Assembly (NCBI GenBank): GCA_947561395.2
Contig: OX387182.1
Location: 2,862,001-2,926,000, forward strand
Source: Buxus sempervirens
Lineage: Eukaryota > Streptophyta > Magnoliopsida > Buxales > Buxaceae
Direction: 5' to 3'
DNA length: 64,000 nucleotides
Program-made: the position numbers and the translations under genes
The notes under the pieces: model-generated
What the model was told of the DNA's origin: nothing
The model's input: only the letters and a program-made list of their open reading frames with translations
The model's database searches: none
Shown: piece by piece, positions 23,888 through 36,434 of the stretch
Position numbering within the stretch: the stretch's first letter is position 1
Layout: every line of letters starts with the position of its first letter

Positions 23888-26800
23888 TCACATACGATCA
23901 TGAGGCTCCTGATGATGATCAACATCCTCTTCATTTATCATGATTTCTTCATTATCATGTTGATCTGAGATAGTTTCCCCATGCATGCCTTCAGGCCCTT
24001 CTGGCCTCGCTTCATCTGTGAAATTATTGCTAGGCTCTGTTGCATTAACAACAGTCTGCTGCTTATCCATCATTCCTGACAAAGCTAATCTAGGAGACCA
24101 CTCCAGAACGTCATCAATTATGTTAGACATTCGCTTCTGGTACCTGCAAAAATAATCATAAAAAAATAAGAATTCCCCAAAAGAATTCCAAAAATTATGA
24201 GATACAACACAGATTCTTATCATAGTTAATGTGGTGTCCTTCCAGCAATGCAACGATTGTGAAGAGTGGAACTAGAACAAATATAGAAAGAGAAAAAAAA
24301 AGGGCATGGGAGGATGACGGCAATGGGTTGGGTATTATGGCTAGTCTTCTCCGCTGACCAAATGAAATGCCAAGAATGCAGTTCAAATCCCAGCTGTAAG
24401 ATGTTCAGTGCTAGATGCCATTTCAAAAAAAAAAAAAAAAAGAATTTAACAATTAGCAATCGCAGATTTCCGACTGACCTAGCTCTGGCAGCCTCATCGG
24501 GTGCATGATGCCTCAGCAGCAATATGACCAGCACAGAAAGAACTGAATAAAAAAGCCTTGCTGTCCATTTAGGTCGTTCCTCTTCATCTTTCTTGGGCCA
24601 AAACCGAAATAATTCTCCCAGTGTTGCTTCCTCAGCAAGAATGTTGGGGAAAAACCAAACACGCTTTCCAAGAAGGATCCATATTATACCAAATATTGCA
24701 CCCCTCACTGCGCAAAAAAATAAATTAAAACTTTTCACAAGCAGAGAAACAACTGAAAGATCTGATTGTTGACCCTTATAAAAGAGGAAATTGCTGCTGT
24801 TTAAACCAGTACAAATGGAAGTTGACGATTCAATGAAACGCCCAAAATAAAGTAAAAAGTAGGAAGACAAGGATTAGCCTCAATAGTCATGGGATGGTGT
24901 ACATAAATGTCCAATGTATATATACATGAAACCACAAAGAAGAAAATTTTCCACTACAAATATATGGATGCGACCAAAGTACAGGATAGATCCTTTTACC
25001 AATAACACCCTTTCTTCTTCATACAAACTAAAAGAGGCCTTTTCCTCAGTCTTCCATCTTCCCTTTTTCAACTCCATCATTTTTACTGGAAACAATGATT
25101 TATTAGATTTAGGTATGCTTCTAATCTTCTTTGCCACCTGTTTGCCAGTAATGGTATGTAGAATAGAACAATCCAAAACTATGTCCTCCGCCATTTTATT
25201 TTTCATGCTTTCGATTCCTAGAAATTATCTCCCACAATCGCTTGAAAAGATTTTAGAACAAAACACAAGCAAACACAAAAAATTACATGTTTTGTACTAC
25301 ACTAACTTCCAGTTTTGAAAATAGAAATCAAGGGCCCAACTTCGCCAATTCAAGGCCTCCATTAAAGGACAAAGTTCAGACTTTCATTGGTAGCTTAAGT
25401 GGGTGAGCCATGCATTTGAAGTTTAACTGAATAAATGATACATTTGCGATAATTTGTGAAGGCTGATCCACACTTTGCGATTTTCAGAGAGTATTCATTA
25501 GATGCAAATGCACATTCAAGGCATTAAATCATAAACTCAAGATCAGATCAGTGCTCCACAAACACAGACTAGGGCACAAAAGTGAACAGTAGAAACAATC
25601 AAGTGTTAACATTTCATATTCATTCTGGAATTCAGATCCCTGTCAGTAATATGTTTATCAAGGAATTATTTTCAACTGCTTGCCTAACCCTGTGAATCTC
25701 CATTCTTAACCTTTACATGAGAGTAAAGTATGATAGCAAAGAAAGATACAATGTCAAAAATAAAGAAGCCTCAACAAAGATAGTCTTGAAAAAGGAAGGA
25801 AATGAGATAAAAGCGTAACAAGAAATCATTATTGTAGATATGTTCATGTTGGTTTCTCATATAGTAAAGCTTCAGCTGCACATGAAACAAAGTCAACGCC
25901 AACTAAAATTTGACACCAGCATGGACTCATATGAAGGAGAAATCCACAAAATAATTAGGGCATGGGGAGTTAGCCGGAAAACCGATGGAAAGGAAAGTAG
26001 AAAAGTTTGAGGGCATTTTAATGGAAATATGAGGTTCTTTTGGAAATGTGGGCCCACATTTTCCCATGAACCAAACACGCGAATTTTATAAGAATGATGA
26101 ATTTCACTTCCGTTCCTATGGATTCCATCTAACCAAATGCAGCCTTAGTGACTTCTATTAGAAAAAGAAACAGAGACATAATAGAATTAAAAAATTCATA
26201 AGACCCTGAAACTTACATATCAGTAGTGAAAGTATAAGCAAAAGAACCCCCGCACATGAGTAAAGTACTACGAGCTTGCACCGATGGGGATATACAGGAA
26301 ACAAGCAAATCGCAAGTGTCAAAACAGGCCAGCAAAATGAGAGAAGTGTCTGCCACAAAGGCCGCCGTCTTACAAACGTCCATGCAAAAAAAGCATCATT
26401 TTCAGAAAAAACTTGATCCTGCATAACACAGCAATGGAAGGGAGGAAGTCAAATATCACAAGTCTATTTATACTATAATGAACTGATAACATGCTATTGA
26501 CTTGCTAGGTGAATTGGAAACCCTATTTGATGCAACATTGGTTAATATATATTAGATCATTCTAGAAATAATTGAACGGAAAAAATAGGCACATACTTCC
26601 CACACTTACAAGACTAGTGATACTTTCAGCAAACAAAAAATATTGATAGATTAGGAAATTACATGGACAAGAAAAAGAAAATCCAAGAACACACATGTAA
26701 GCACACAACCTATTCAAGAGAAAGCATGAATGACCGCTGCAGCTGTCAATAAACAAGCTTGAGCTCGTGTGAGGCTCACCACCGTGTGAGAGCCTGATGG

Positions 26801-29800
26801 CAAGCCCTAACTTAATAATCCTAAACCAAGCTACAGAGGGCAATCACTCATTTTATATGTGCAACCCTTTGCAGGCCCAAAATTTATTTGGATAGCATTT
26901 TGATGAAAGTGTACCATACTGCATTATATATATTTTCTGGATAGACTTGGTTTACTAAAAGATACATTTTGTTGAAATTTCATTTTCTTTAAATAATTGG
27001 ACTTAGTTTCAGACAACAGTAATCTCTTAGAGGTGAGGGCTTAGATTCTTGCACCTCTGAAAGGATCCACGGTCATGGGGTAGAGGGAGACTAGGCTATA
27101 GTTGACCTCTTTATTTGATGATGCGTGAGGGAGCTCTTCAGCTGTCACACTTAATACCTGCGGCTCATGCATTAGCTCATGGATTGAACAGCTGGCTCTC
27201 CACGTGGTTTTCTGGTTTCCTTTTGAACATTCACTATTCCCTATTTCTAATAATATTCTTTGCTAAAACGGCTAACTCAGTGCACAAGGCTCCTGCCATT
27301 GCGCAGGGTCTGGAGTAAATTATCAGATTGGGGAAATGATTTAAGAAATAATAATAATTTAAGAATTCAGATTGCTCCAAAACACTAGAAACTTAACATA
27401 GTCAACCACAATAAGTTACTTGATGATCAATCCCCAATCTGATAGCAACAAGAAAATATGATGTGACTATCAAATCCTTCCACCATCTTCATTGAGTTCT
27501 CAGGTTCCCTCCCTTGGGCCCTAAAGGAGAGAAAAAAGGCATAAGACTGAACTCTTCTATGCCAAACTTGGACGTATCGGCAGCTTGGAAATCGACGGAG
27601 TTCCTTGAATGATACTGTTGAAACTGTACTACATTTGCACATGGTGAATAAACACTGCAGTGCCCACTCTCTGGAAATGAGATGGTCTCTCCATCATTTT
27701 TTATCTGTAGCATTGTTTTCTTTCATCCTGGGTGGTTTCTGCACCATTTTGCATCAACCATGTTGTTATACTAGGAATGGGAGCATCTTTGGTCTGCACT
27801 TCATTCATCTTATATGATTCACTAAGATATATTTAGACAAAAGAGGAACTTCGGCTTTAGACAAAACTAACTTAAAATATAAGTTAAAATGTTGAATTGT
27901 GAAGTTACATTGTTCAACAACAATGGAATTTCAAGAAAAGTAAGAGTCCCATTCAAAAGAAGTTCCGCTATCATTTTGAACTGCAAAAGTAAGGAAATAA
28001 ATCAAGTCATCCAATTTACATGAGTTCCAGAAAGACAGATGATAGATAATACACAACCGAAACCAACAAAGAGGAACAATGAGTTAAAACAGCCAGTCAC
28101 CAACTAATACACAGAAAAAGATCTTGACTATATATAAAAATCATGACCTCATCTTGGGTAGGCGAAAAAGTATGACCTCACCAATTGTAATGCGAATACA
28201 TCAAGGAAAATTCAAAAGTCAAATAGCATTTACTTCAGAACCAATTTGACTTCATCAAAAAAACTTTAAAGGAAAATCACAGGCAAATTGTTCATGTGTA
28301 CGTCCATCAGGGATGGACAAGAAAGTAACTTACAGGAAAGATCTCTAGATGTGCTGGCCAGGTAGATAACTTCTTCTTCCCAGGACGAAGAGTTTTCACC
28401 ACACGATCACATCGCACTAAAAGATTTTTCCGCAGAAGAACATTTGCAATATCTTCTATTTCTAAATTCCTATCAGATTCAAGTACATCCTTCAGCTCCA
28501 CATGATTTTTCAAAAAGCTTATAAAATCCTTTCCTCTAAAGTACTCCACACGCGTCTCCTGTAAAATAGCCCATCTAGATACCAGATCCTTATGGTCCCT
28601 CACCTTCTCTGCAAACAACTGAAACACATCCTTTCCAGTTGTTTGTTTCTGCCAAAAGTAGATCATTTAAAAATCAGGAGAAAGGGAGGGGGATAGAATT
28701 GTAAGAGAATTAGTCTGTCACATCATAATATTCTCAGACAAGTAACCTCTCAATCTCTAAAAGTTCACATCATTATTCAATCATTACAAGGGCCATAAGC
28801 AAGGAAGATTTAGCAAAAAATAATAATGAAAATTAAGAATTCCACTTCTGAGAAGAATAATTGCGCAAATATTGGAGGACCAATAACAGAATAAATAATT
28901 TAAAAAAAATTCAAATATTATAAATTTAAAGACAGCAGTTAGATGAGTCAAAATGTAGTCACAATCTCAACTTGAGACTCGTTCCTCTTAATAGACTATG
29001 AAAGAGAAAGAGCTTACAATAATTTATATTCCTACACATTTGTGTTGCATCATATGATGGAAAACTCAAAGAAGAAAAAAAGGAAAGAAGTACCCATCAA
29101 TTGTACTAACATCTATCCAAGAAATTCTATACTACGCTATAAACTTCCACCATACTGTCATTTATATATGTGCACACTAGCAAGTTTTTCATGGGAACTT
29201 TTATTTTCCTTAAAATAGTTAGAAACCTGTAGGATTAGCTAACAGAAAAGGGCTTTTGTCTAAAGGATCACAAGCATATTTTAAAGGATTTATGAATTAT
29301 GATTAGATAATTTATTATCATCAACCACCCTCTATCCCACAAAACTGAATTGGAAAAGTTGGAAGTCCCCTCAAAGGTAACTTTTTTCCTACAGATGACA
29401 ACCTTGGGCAAAATTTGGCAATGGAACACTATATTCAAGAAACTGAACACTGCTCAGACAATGTATTTTGCATAGGAATCGGATGATAACATGCAACTTC
29501 ATCGCTTATTCTCAGCATCGTGTTGGAATTTTATTTTTAGAGTTCGGCTGATTTGGATAATGCCTGAGATTTTATATGATGTGTTCAAACAATGAAGGCT
29601 GCAATTAAGATCAAATGGTGGATGCTACAGCATTTTAGTCGTTTTGCTGTTTGGTAGGTGATTTAAAATGAATAAAATAGGCATGTAGTTGAAGATAAAT
29701 AGATTAAGGTGAACCAAGTGAAGAGGCTTACTTAGTCTGTTCAGTATAATTTTCTAATGTTTCATTACGGCATTTGTTTTTCAGCATTGCACAACCACAT

Positions 29801-31014
29801 ATGTGAACAGGAACCTCGCCCCGGCCCAAAAAACAAAATTTAACGTGAGGTTCGTTGATATTTGTCAATTCTGACCTAAATAGAAATTAACCATAAAATC
29901 TCTACTCTTTTTATTACTGCTAGAACCTGCAGTTCATCCATGATTATCAAACATTATGATATAACCTTGGGGTTCTCAGACTTGCAACCTCAATTTCATC
30001 CTAACATGGACAATTATTTAATGTTGCAAAAATAAATAGTATTCTTCCTCTAGAACTGTGATGATTAGTTAGTAGTTAGGTTATTTCTAACTCCAAAAGT
30101 GATGAGACAGCCCAAGAAGATGGGTGACATCAAATGCAACCCACTTGGACTTCTCAACTATAGATGTGAAAGCATAATCAATTGAACATATGACTAACAG
30201 TGATGAAATGGTATATATTCCAGGATTAACTCCAACAGATATGCAAATAGTGATGAATTGATATATATTCCAGCATTAACTCCAAAAGAATCCAAATTGC
30301 GCTCATTGAGCCAAACTTAAAAAAACATAGTAAGACACCCCAATTTAGAACCAGCAAGTCAAGAGCACAGGGGAATAGCCAAATGGGCAACGCATGTTTT
30401 AGAGATTGAAATTATCTGATCACAATCCAACCAATGATATTGTTCTATACCCATTTGGAAACGCAGGTGACGATGGTTACGATAACAAACGTTCAAAATA
30501 TGAGCCCATCATTCACTGAACTAATACTAAGAATCTCTGATCTCTCCACACGGTACCTAGAGCAAAGCTCTGACGTAATCCCACCCACCCGGTTCCAAAT
30601 CATTTTGGGGAAAAACAAGGAGCCGTCGTAGAAAAGAAAACGAAACACGCAACAATCCTCCAATCTCATCTAACATGAACAAAAAGCACAAATCCATGCA
30701 GTTAACATTATCTCCGCTCAAACCCAACTCAACGGAGATCCGTACGGCCCAGAAGTCGCTACTCATTCTCACCGTTGCTTCAAATGGCGATAAAATTCAA
30801 GAAGCAAGATCGTTTCAATTACAGCATTACATATGATCCACAAAACACACGCAGACAATACATGAACCCTAGATCACAGAGCAGAAAAACACTGAAAGAG
30901 AAAGAGAGATCAAACCCTAGGTGGGGTATCAGTGTAGTTGTCTCTACTGCCGTTTTGAACCCCAGCTGCAGAAGCTCGACGGACCCTCTTCTTCTCTGCC
31001 CCAGATTTCGTCAT
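23888..31014 (-). CDS. SEC62: SEC62 translocon-associated membrane protein
   Basis: Exons in transcript order: 31014..30916, 28648..28334, 26418..26217, 24707..24479, 24143..23888; 366 aa, phases consistent, length equal to other plant SEC62 proteins (about 365). SEC62 works with the SEC61 channel and SEC63 in post-translational import into the ER. The basic N-terminus (KSGAEKKRVRR) leads to the conserved cytosolic domain KDVFQLFAEKVRDHK and VEYFRGKDF. Two adjacent membrane segments lie near 163-180 and 187-206, the GKRVWFFPNILAEEATL motif follows, and a third hydrophobic segment is near 256-271. The C-terminal tail is acidic (NEEIMINEEDVD). The third segment is the plant-type extension relative to yeast. 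The donor of exon 1 (GTTTGATC) is unusual but gives the right phase. Introns hold SINE-like pieces. The start ATG lies in the reading GAGAG-ATG-ACG. Confidence 0.93.
24302..24441 (+). mobile_element. SINE-like element in SEC62 intron 4
   Basis: An A-box-like TGGCTAGT near 24338 and a B-box-like GTTCAAATCC at 24381-24390, about 40 bp apart, are followed by a 17-base A-run (24425-24441). This is the layout of a short tRNA-derived SINE, antisense to SEC62. No clean target duplication was found. Confidence 0.5.
27273..27316 (+). mobile_element. Au-SINE-like fragment
   Basis: Contains CAGTGCACAAGGCTCCTGCC and GCGCAGGGTCTGG, resembling the 5' pol III region of the plant Au SINE. Short and truncated, in SEC62 intron 2. 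Confidence 0.4.
30199..30298. repeat. 50-bp tandem duplication in SEC62 intron 1
   Basis: Two copies with period 50 begin AGTGATGAA at 30199 and 30249, both with TATATATTCCAG and ATTAACTCCAA. Confidence 0.6.
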
Positions 31015-31441
31015 CTCTCGATCTCTCTCTCTCTCCCCAATGTTGTTTTTACCCTTTTCTACTCAGAAACATGCGCAGGGGTCTCTCAGAATAGAAGGCA
31101 AGGCACTATAGCAAAACGCAACGTACCGTGTTAAGGTACCATCTCGCTCTAAATTAAATTAAAACCGACACGTTTTTTACCGTTGTCGACTCACCGTTTC
31201 GCCGTCCAACTGATTTAACGGTCTTCTGTTTTTGTTTTGTACTTACGGGAGTTTTCCTTTGTTTTCTCTCTTGAGGCCCTTTGCCCTTTCTTTTCATTAA
31301 CAACTAACAAGATCTTCGAATACAAAGATTCGTCTAAGACGGGCTGAAAGTTTCATGTATAATGCTAGCTGTGATATATGTTAAAGTCCGGCCTAAAGGA
31401 TCTGAATATTCTCAATTAAAAATACTAGCCGGGTGTACTTT

Positions 31442-31826
31442 TAGGGGTGGCAATGGACCGAGTGACCCGCCCGGCCAGCATGGCCCATCCTGATGTTTGA
31501 CCTGGTTTGGGCAAGGTTTTTGAGCCCATAGACCGGGCGGGGCCTCATGTTTAAGGGTCATATAAATTATAGGGCGGGCTTGGATTTATTAAGTTTATCA
31601 AAATTAAAAAATAAACAATTATTATTAAGCAACATATATTTTTGTTATTAAAAAGAAGTAAAGAAGGGTCGGGCCTGGGTTTAATAAGAATTTATAGAGC
31701 CAAGCTTGGATAAGCAATCCTAAGCCCGATGCAAGGCCAGGCCAAGCTTGGGAATACATAAGTTGTGTTATGCCAATGCCTTGGGCCAGCCCAAGCCCAT
31801 CAGAGCCCAGCCCATTGCCACCCCTA
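31442..31826. mobile_element. MITE-like element with AGGGGTGGCAATGG ends
   Basis: A 385-bp segment starts TAGGGGTGGCAATGG and ends with its exact reverse complement CCATTGCCACCCCTA. The interior is rich in GGGCC/GGCCC words and has no open frame. The flanks share only TACT, so an 8-bp hAT-type duplication would be decayed. A diverged left-end relative (AGGGATGGCAATGGGG) lies at 1459-1474 in the NF-YA intron. Confidence 0.65.
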
Positions 31827-31847
31827 TACTGCACGTGTGCGCGACTA

Positions 31848-31991
31848 ATTTCGGTCGCACGACGAGGCGCACGCAAAACGATGCGTGCCTCGGGATTTGT
31901 TTGGAGTCGCCACTGCCTGATTTCGGTCGCACGACGAGGCGCACGCAAAACGATACGTGCCTCGGGATTTGTTTGGAGTCGCCACTGCGTG
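31848..31991. repeat. 72-bp tandem duplication in solo LTR A
   Basis: Two near-identical 72-bp units (ATTTCGGTCGCACGACGAGG at 31848 and 31920) differ at one base in the middle and near the end. Solo LTR B has a single copy of the matching region. Confidence 0.9.
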
Positions 31992-32861
31992 ATGGGGTGC
32001 AGGCAGACACCTGGGTGCCTAAGTTCTTCTATTAAGGCTTGGTCTGCGGCTTGAGATTCTAAGTAGGTTCTCGGTTGCGGTCTGGGGAAGTCCGTAGACA
32101 CCCCAGTTCACCCCGTCAAGTGACGAGTCCCATAGGTTTCCCTGGTTTGAGTCAACTTTGGTCTCTCACTCACCCGATTCCTATTCCAGCATGCAATTTG
32201 ATTAAGTCTGGCGGGACCGCCAAAATGGTGTGGGTCCCTTTACTTAGTTTTATCTTTTTAGTTAGAATTATCTGGGTCTGGTGGGGTGGGCCCCGTTGGA
32301 AGGCCCACGGTATCCCTTGGTGGGCCAAGTGTGGCCCACATGTTCCTTGGTGGGCCAAGTGTGGCCCTTTGGACTTTGGTTCAATTTGACGATTTTATTT
32401 TTGGAGTTCAAGTTGGGTTATTAAGTTATTTCCATGCAAGGTGGGCCGGATTGCTTTGCGGGCCCGCGAGTGGGCCACACATGGTAGCCAAGTGATTTAT
32501 TGGGTTTATCTTGATTGGTTTCCAAAATGGGCCAGGCCTTGGGCTTGAGGCCCTTTACCTGGGCTTGGGCTTGAAAGCCCAAGACTTCCTTGGTTAGGGT
32601 TTTAAAACCCTATCCTGGTCTGGTTCAATGGGCTTGGTGGGCCCGACAGGCCCTGTCCATGATCTCGGCCAAACCACAACCTAATTTAAACATGCATGCC
32701 CCACCTAGGGCTTGGGTGGGCCTCAAGTGGTCCGGCCCACTCAAATCTTTAATTATCTTAGTTAAACAAAATTGAATGGTTCGAGCTAAGTGGGCCCCGT
32801 TGGAAGGCCCACTGGAAATCAAGTTAGACCGGGTGGTCTGAGTCCCATGTTGGGTTTCCGG

Positions 32862-33100
32862 GCGAGGTGGACGCGAGCTCAGCGCGAGGTAGGCATGAGC
32901 TCAGCGCACCCAAAAGGAAGTGGGCGCGAGCTCAGCGCACCCAAAAGAAGTGGGCGCGAGGTAAGTGCACCCAAAAAAAAAGTAGGTGCGAGCTCAGCGC
33001 ACCCAAAAAAAGAAGTAGGCGCGAGCTCAGCGCACCCAAAAAAGGTAGGCGCGAGCTTAGCGCACCCAAAAAAAAGTGGGCGCGAGCTCAGCGCATACCC
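32862..33100. repeat. GC-rich minisatellite in solo LTR A
   Basis: About eight imperfect units of roughly 28-36 bp with core GGCGCGAGCTCAGCGCACCC followed by a variable A-run. Unit length varies mainly with the A-run, which points to slippage. Solo LTR B lacks the array. Confidence 0.85.
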
Positions 33101-33776
33101 TTGCCGAAACGTGACTCTTTGTTTTTTTTCCCGAACTCCATTTTTAACTGGTTTTTAAGCTCTGTAATCATTCTCTGGGGATCCTTAGAACCCCAGAAGA
33201 CCTCTAAACACAATTTGAAATTAATATAAGCTTCTCTATATCGAATCAAAATCTCATCCGAAGGTCTCCGTAACATCCCAAAACACGAACAGCAACCAAA
33301 ACTAACGAAGAAGGGAACAGGGGGGTTTTATATCGGGGTACAACAGATGAAGATCTCATGGGGGAACATGCTCCCCCTTGGAATCATACAAGCAATATTA
33401 CTAAACGAAACACATATTACTAAACGAAACACCATAATAGAGAATATCGTAATGCTTATTTACGTTGGAAGAAAGGTTATCCGGGAACATTGCCTGGGTG
33501 TTTTAACACCCCTGGTAGGATGTGTTGGACCTTGGAGCTCGAGCGACTGTCGGAGCAGCACCTCCCCACACCCACAGCAAGATCTCCTTCGGGTTTGACG
33601 AGGAAGAAGAGGAAGAGACAGAACGGGGTCTCGAACCAGGTAGAGTGGGGAAGGAGGAGATGAAAGCCGGCAAAGTCATGCCAACCCAGAAAGAAAAGCT
33701 AACCAAAACAAATGCCGAACCCCAAAAATCCCCCAACCTTAAAAATCCGAACCCTTTGCAATGAAGGCTGGCGCGG

Positions 33777-33784
33777 CTTTTATA
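33777..33784 (-). promoter_or_regulatory. LTR A TATA box
   Basis: TATAAAAG on the - strand in the context CTCCTATAAAAGCCGC, at a position equivalent to the TATA box of copy B. It would drive transcription toward SEC62. Confidence 0.6.
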
Positions 33785-34467
33785 GGAGAGAAAGAAAGGG
33801 GTATCCACTCAGCTTGCGCTCATACCGCTTGCCATGTTCGCGCGAGCGACCAAATGATTAAAAATCAATTAATGCGGCCGCTCGTTTGTTTAAAAAATCG
33901 GAAAATTAAGATATAATCCCTGAGATATTTGGGTTTAATATTATTTTATTTAGATATTTTCAGATAATTTCATATTGGTCCCTGAGATCTTTTGAATGTT
34001 TGGATATTTACGGATTTGATCCCCGAGATATTTTCCTGTGAAACTCACTACGTGTGCAGCTTTTTGCCACGTGCGCAGTTTGCTGGTTTTGCTGCTCGAG
34101 AATTTTGTCAGCTCATATTTTATTCATCCGGGCTCCGATCTGGGCAAACTTAGTTGCGTTAGAATCGTATCGGAGCCCTCTATCCAAGGGCATGGGGGTA
34201 AGCACCCGGATCGGGGTTTATCAGAAAGTCAACTTTTGGTTCCCCCTCAAGTTTGACCGCCCGCAGGACCTTCATCCGGACTCCGATTCCTACGAACTCA
34301 GTTGCGTTGGAACCGTGTCGGGATTCTCTATCCAATGAGATAAAGCAAAGTGGTCAACTATCACCTGATCAAAAAGTCAACTTTTTGTCCCCTCGGGGTT
34401 TGACTTTCTGCCAGGGTTTCCATTTTTAGCACTTCCAGGGGTGCAAAAATAAGGTGCTTACAGCACG

Positions 34468-34699
34468 TATGAAGAAAGTGGTAGAAAGGGAGGAACAATT
34501 TTGCAACTGATTGTTAAGTTTTTTAAAAACAAGACAGTTTTTACTACAGTACTCTTTGAGATAAAGAGTTGCCCTTTACAATCAAAGGAAGTTTTTTGAT
34601 AGCAAGTATACATGTGGGTTAAAGTTCAACTTTTGAAATTGTTTTTCATGATCACTAGGGGATGTACATATGCATGTGTAGTTAACATGGGAAGGTGTC
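34468..34699 (-). pseudogene. Remnant between the two solo LTRs
   Basis: Spacer of 232 bp separating the two solo LTRs. If LTR B and one copy of its duplication are removed, the - strand frame from 37173 runs into this spacer (LLLEHATPSHVNY, then CICTSPSD). It may be the distal part of the same degraded exon, then non-coding AT-rich sequence. Confidence 0.35.
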
Positions 34700-36365
34700 G
34701 CATGTGTGCGCACCCCATTTTGGGCCGCACGACGAGGTGCATGAAGAAGTGATGCTCGCCTCGGGACTGGTTTGGAGTCGCCACTGCCTAAGAGGTGCAG
34801 GCAGACACAAAAGGAGCACCTATTCGGGCCTAATTATTCTGGTCTGCGGCTTATTAGAGTTCTGAGTAAGTTATCGGTTACGTCTAGGGAAGCCCGAAGA
34901 CACCCTAGCCCGCCCCGTCGATTGACAGGTCCCGTGGGTCTCCTTGGTCTTGAGTCAACTTAATTCTCACCCTTCCTAGACCAGCATACACACTTATTTG
35001 GTCTGAGTGGGGACCATTGATGGTGTAGGTTCCCTTTTTATTTGATTTTATCTTTTTAGTATTTGGTGAAGTGGGAAGGCCCGTTAGGATCCAAATTGGG
35101 CTTAAGTCAAGCCCAAGGCCCAGTCCGGGTTATTGGGTAACCCTTATTGGATTATGGCTATTTGGTTTAAAGATTTATTTATATTTACAAAGTTAGTGGA
35201 TTGATGTCTCCAATGGACTTGGATTTGGCCCAATGGCAATTTAATCATGTGGCCTTTAGTCCATTTATCAAAACGGGCTTTGGTTAGGCTAGTCGGGATG
35301 TGGGCCCCATTGGAGGGCCCACGAAGCCTTGGTGGGCCCACTTAGGCCCACAGTCTCAAAATGGGCTTGGAAAAGTCCAAGAAGCCCGATTGGGTCAAGT
35401 CTTACAACAATGAGTCGGATTGGGTCCAACCGGGTCCAAAAAAAGTTGATCTTAAGTTACTTTATCGAGTGATCGTATTTAATTCACGGTCTAGTCAGAA
35501 CCGTAATTTTAATACGGTTCAGGCCAGACCGTGGATTAACTATAGGCACGCCTGAACCGCTCTGAGTATACGGTTTTTGCTCCATTTCACCGTTTTGCTC
35601 CGATTTCGATTGGGATCAACTTGGTCGGCTTCCTGGATATTCTGTCAACTTCTGTTGAGGTTCTCAATTTCTTGAAGGTGCTGCATTTACTTTGTTTGGC
35701 CTAAATGACCTCTTTTTCCTTTTCTCTTGCATTCTTTGAAGCTATCCTCTTTCTTAACCTTTCATGACTGTTCTCAAGAAGGGAAGGAGAGGGAAAGAAC
35801 GTGGGGATACAACAGACTTTACATGGAGGACAAATCCCTCATAATAAACAAAACAAAAAAATGAGGTGGGATAAATTAAAGTTAATCCCAATATTTCTTT
35901 CTTATTTAGGATTGTTCTTTTCCATTTATAGGGAAACCACCTTGTATCAAGCCTCTCGTAGTGCACAATAAACAGCAAATGTGTTAGAAATGTTATGGTA
36001 ACAATAGAACGTAGAAAGGAAACAAGAAGAGATATTAACAGAAATTACATTCTACTTATGTATCAGAAATACTTACAATATAGTCTCTTTGCTTGTTTTA
36101 CACTTTTGTGGTTCTCCGGAAATTCTGACAGCGCTTCTGCACCCCGTTGGATTCTTAGGATTGGTTTTGAAAGGGTCTTGATAGATTGATTATGCTTACA
36201 AGATGAAAGGGGAGGTTGGGCAGCACTCCAGGGGCAAACTGGGTATTTTTGGGTTAGGTATTGGGGTGGCGAGGCTTGGGCAGAGTTTGGACGTGGAGAA
36301 GACAAGGAAAGAGAGGGGGGCCAGCAAGGAGGACCAACTTACTCCAATGGGGGGGCTGGCCCCCT

Positions 36366-36373
36366 TATTTATA
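36366..36373 (-). promoter_or_regulatory. LTR B TATA box
   Basis: TATAAATA on the - strand (context GGCTATAAATAAGG), followed by a CT-rich leader-like region, as expected for the start of R. Confidence 0.6.
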
Positions 36374-36389
36374 GCCAAAATTTTCGTGC

Positions 36390-36434
36390 CCGTATTTGAA
36401 GTACGGGCATGCCTTGCCCGTACTTCAAATACGG
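36390..36434. repeat. 20-bp perfect inverted repeat in LTR B U3
   Basis: Arms 36390-36409 (CCGTATTTGAAGTACGGGCA) and 36415-36434 are exact reverse complements around the loop TGCCT. It sits about 17 bp upstream of the - strand TATA box, and could be a promoter element or a hairpin. Confidence 0.9.

Larger units (their letters stand above)
31836..34462 (-). mobile_element. Solo LTR A (2,627 bp)
   Basis: Begins TGTGCGCG and ends CTTACA on the + strand (TG...CA) and is flanked by GCACG at 31831-31835 and 34463-34467, a perfect 5-bp target duplication. No protein-coding domain or primer-binding site lies inside, so it is a solo LTR left by recombination. Read on the - strand it starts TGTAAGCACC, has a TATA box near 33784, and ends in the AGTGGCGACTCC region typical of long LTRs of plant Ty3-like elements; that orientation places U3 at the right. 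It is about 14% longer than copy B, partly through a 72-bp duplication and a minisatellite. Superfamily is inferred, not proven. Confidence 0.85.

Noticed and set aside
24314-24508. 64-codon + strand frame in the SEC62 gene
   Set aside because: It is the SINE body plus its poly(A) tract and antisense of SEC62 exon 4.
31625-32101. 158-codon - strand frame with repeated APRRATEIRQWRLQTNPE-type peptide
   Set aside because: The peptide repeat is just the translation of the 72-bp DNA duplication; the frame crosses the MITE-LTR boundary.
32862-33100. Regularly spaced repeats that could suggest a CRISPR array
   Set aside because: Units are directly abutting with A-run length variation, no unique spacers, and the context is a plant LTR.
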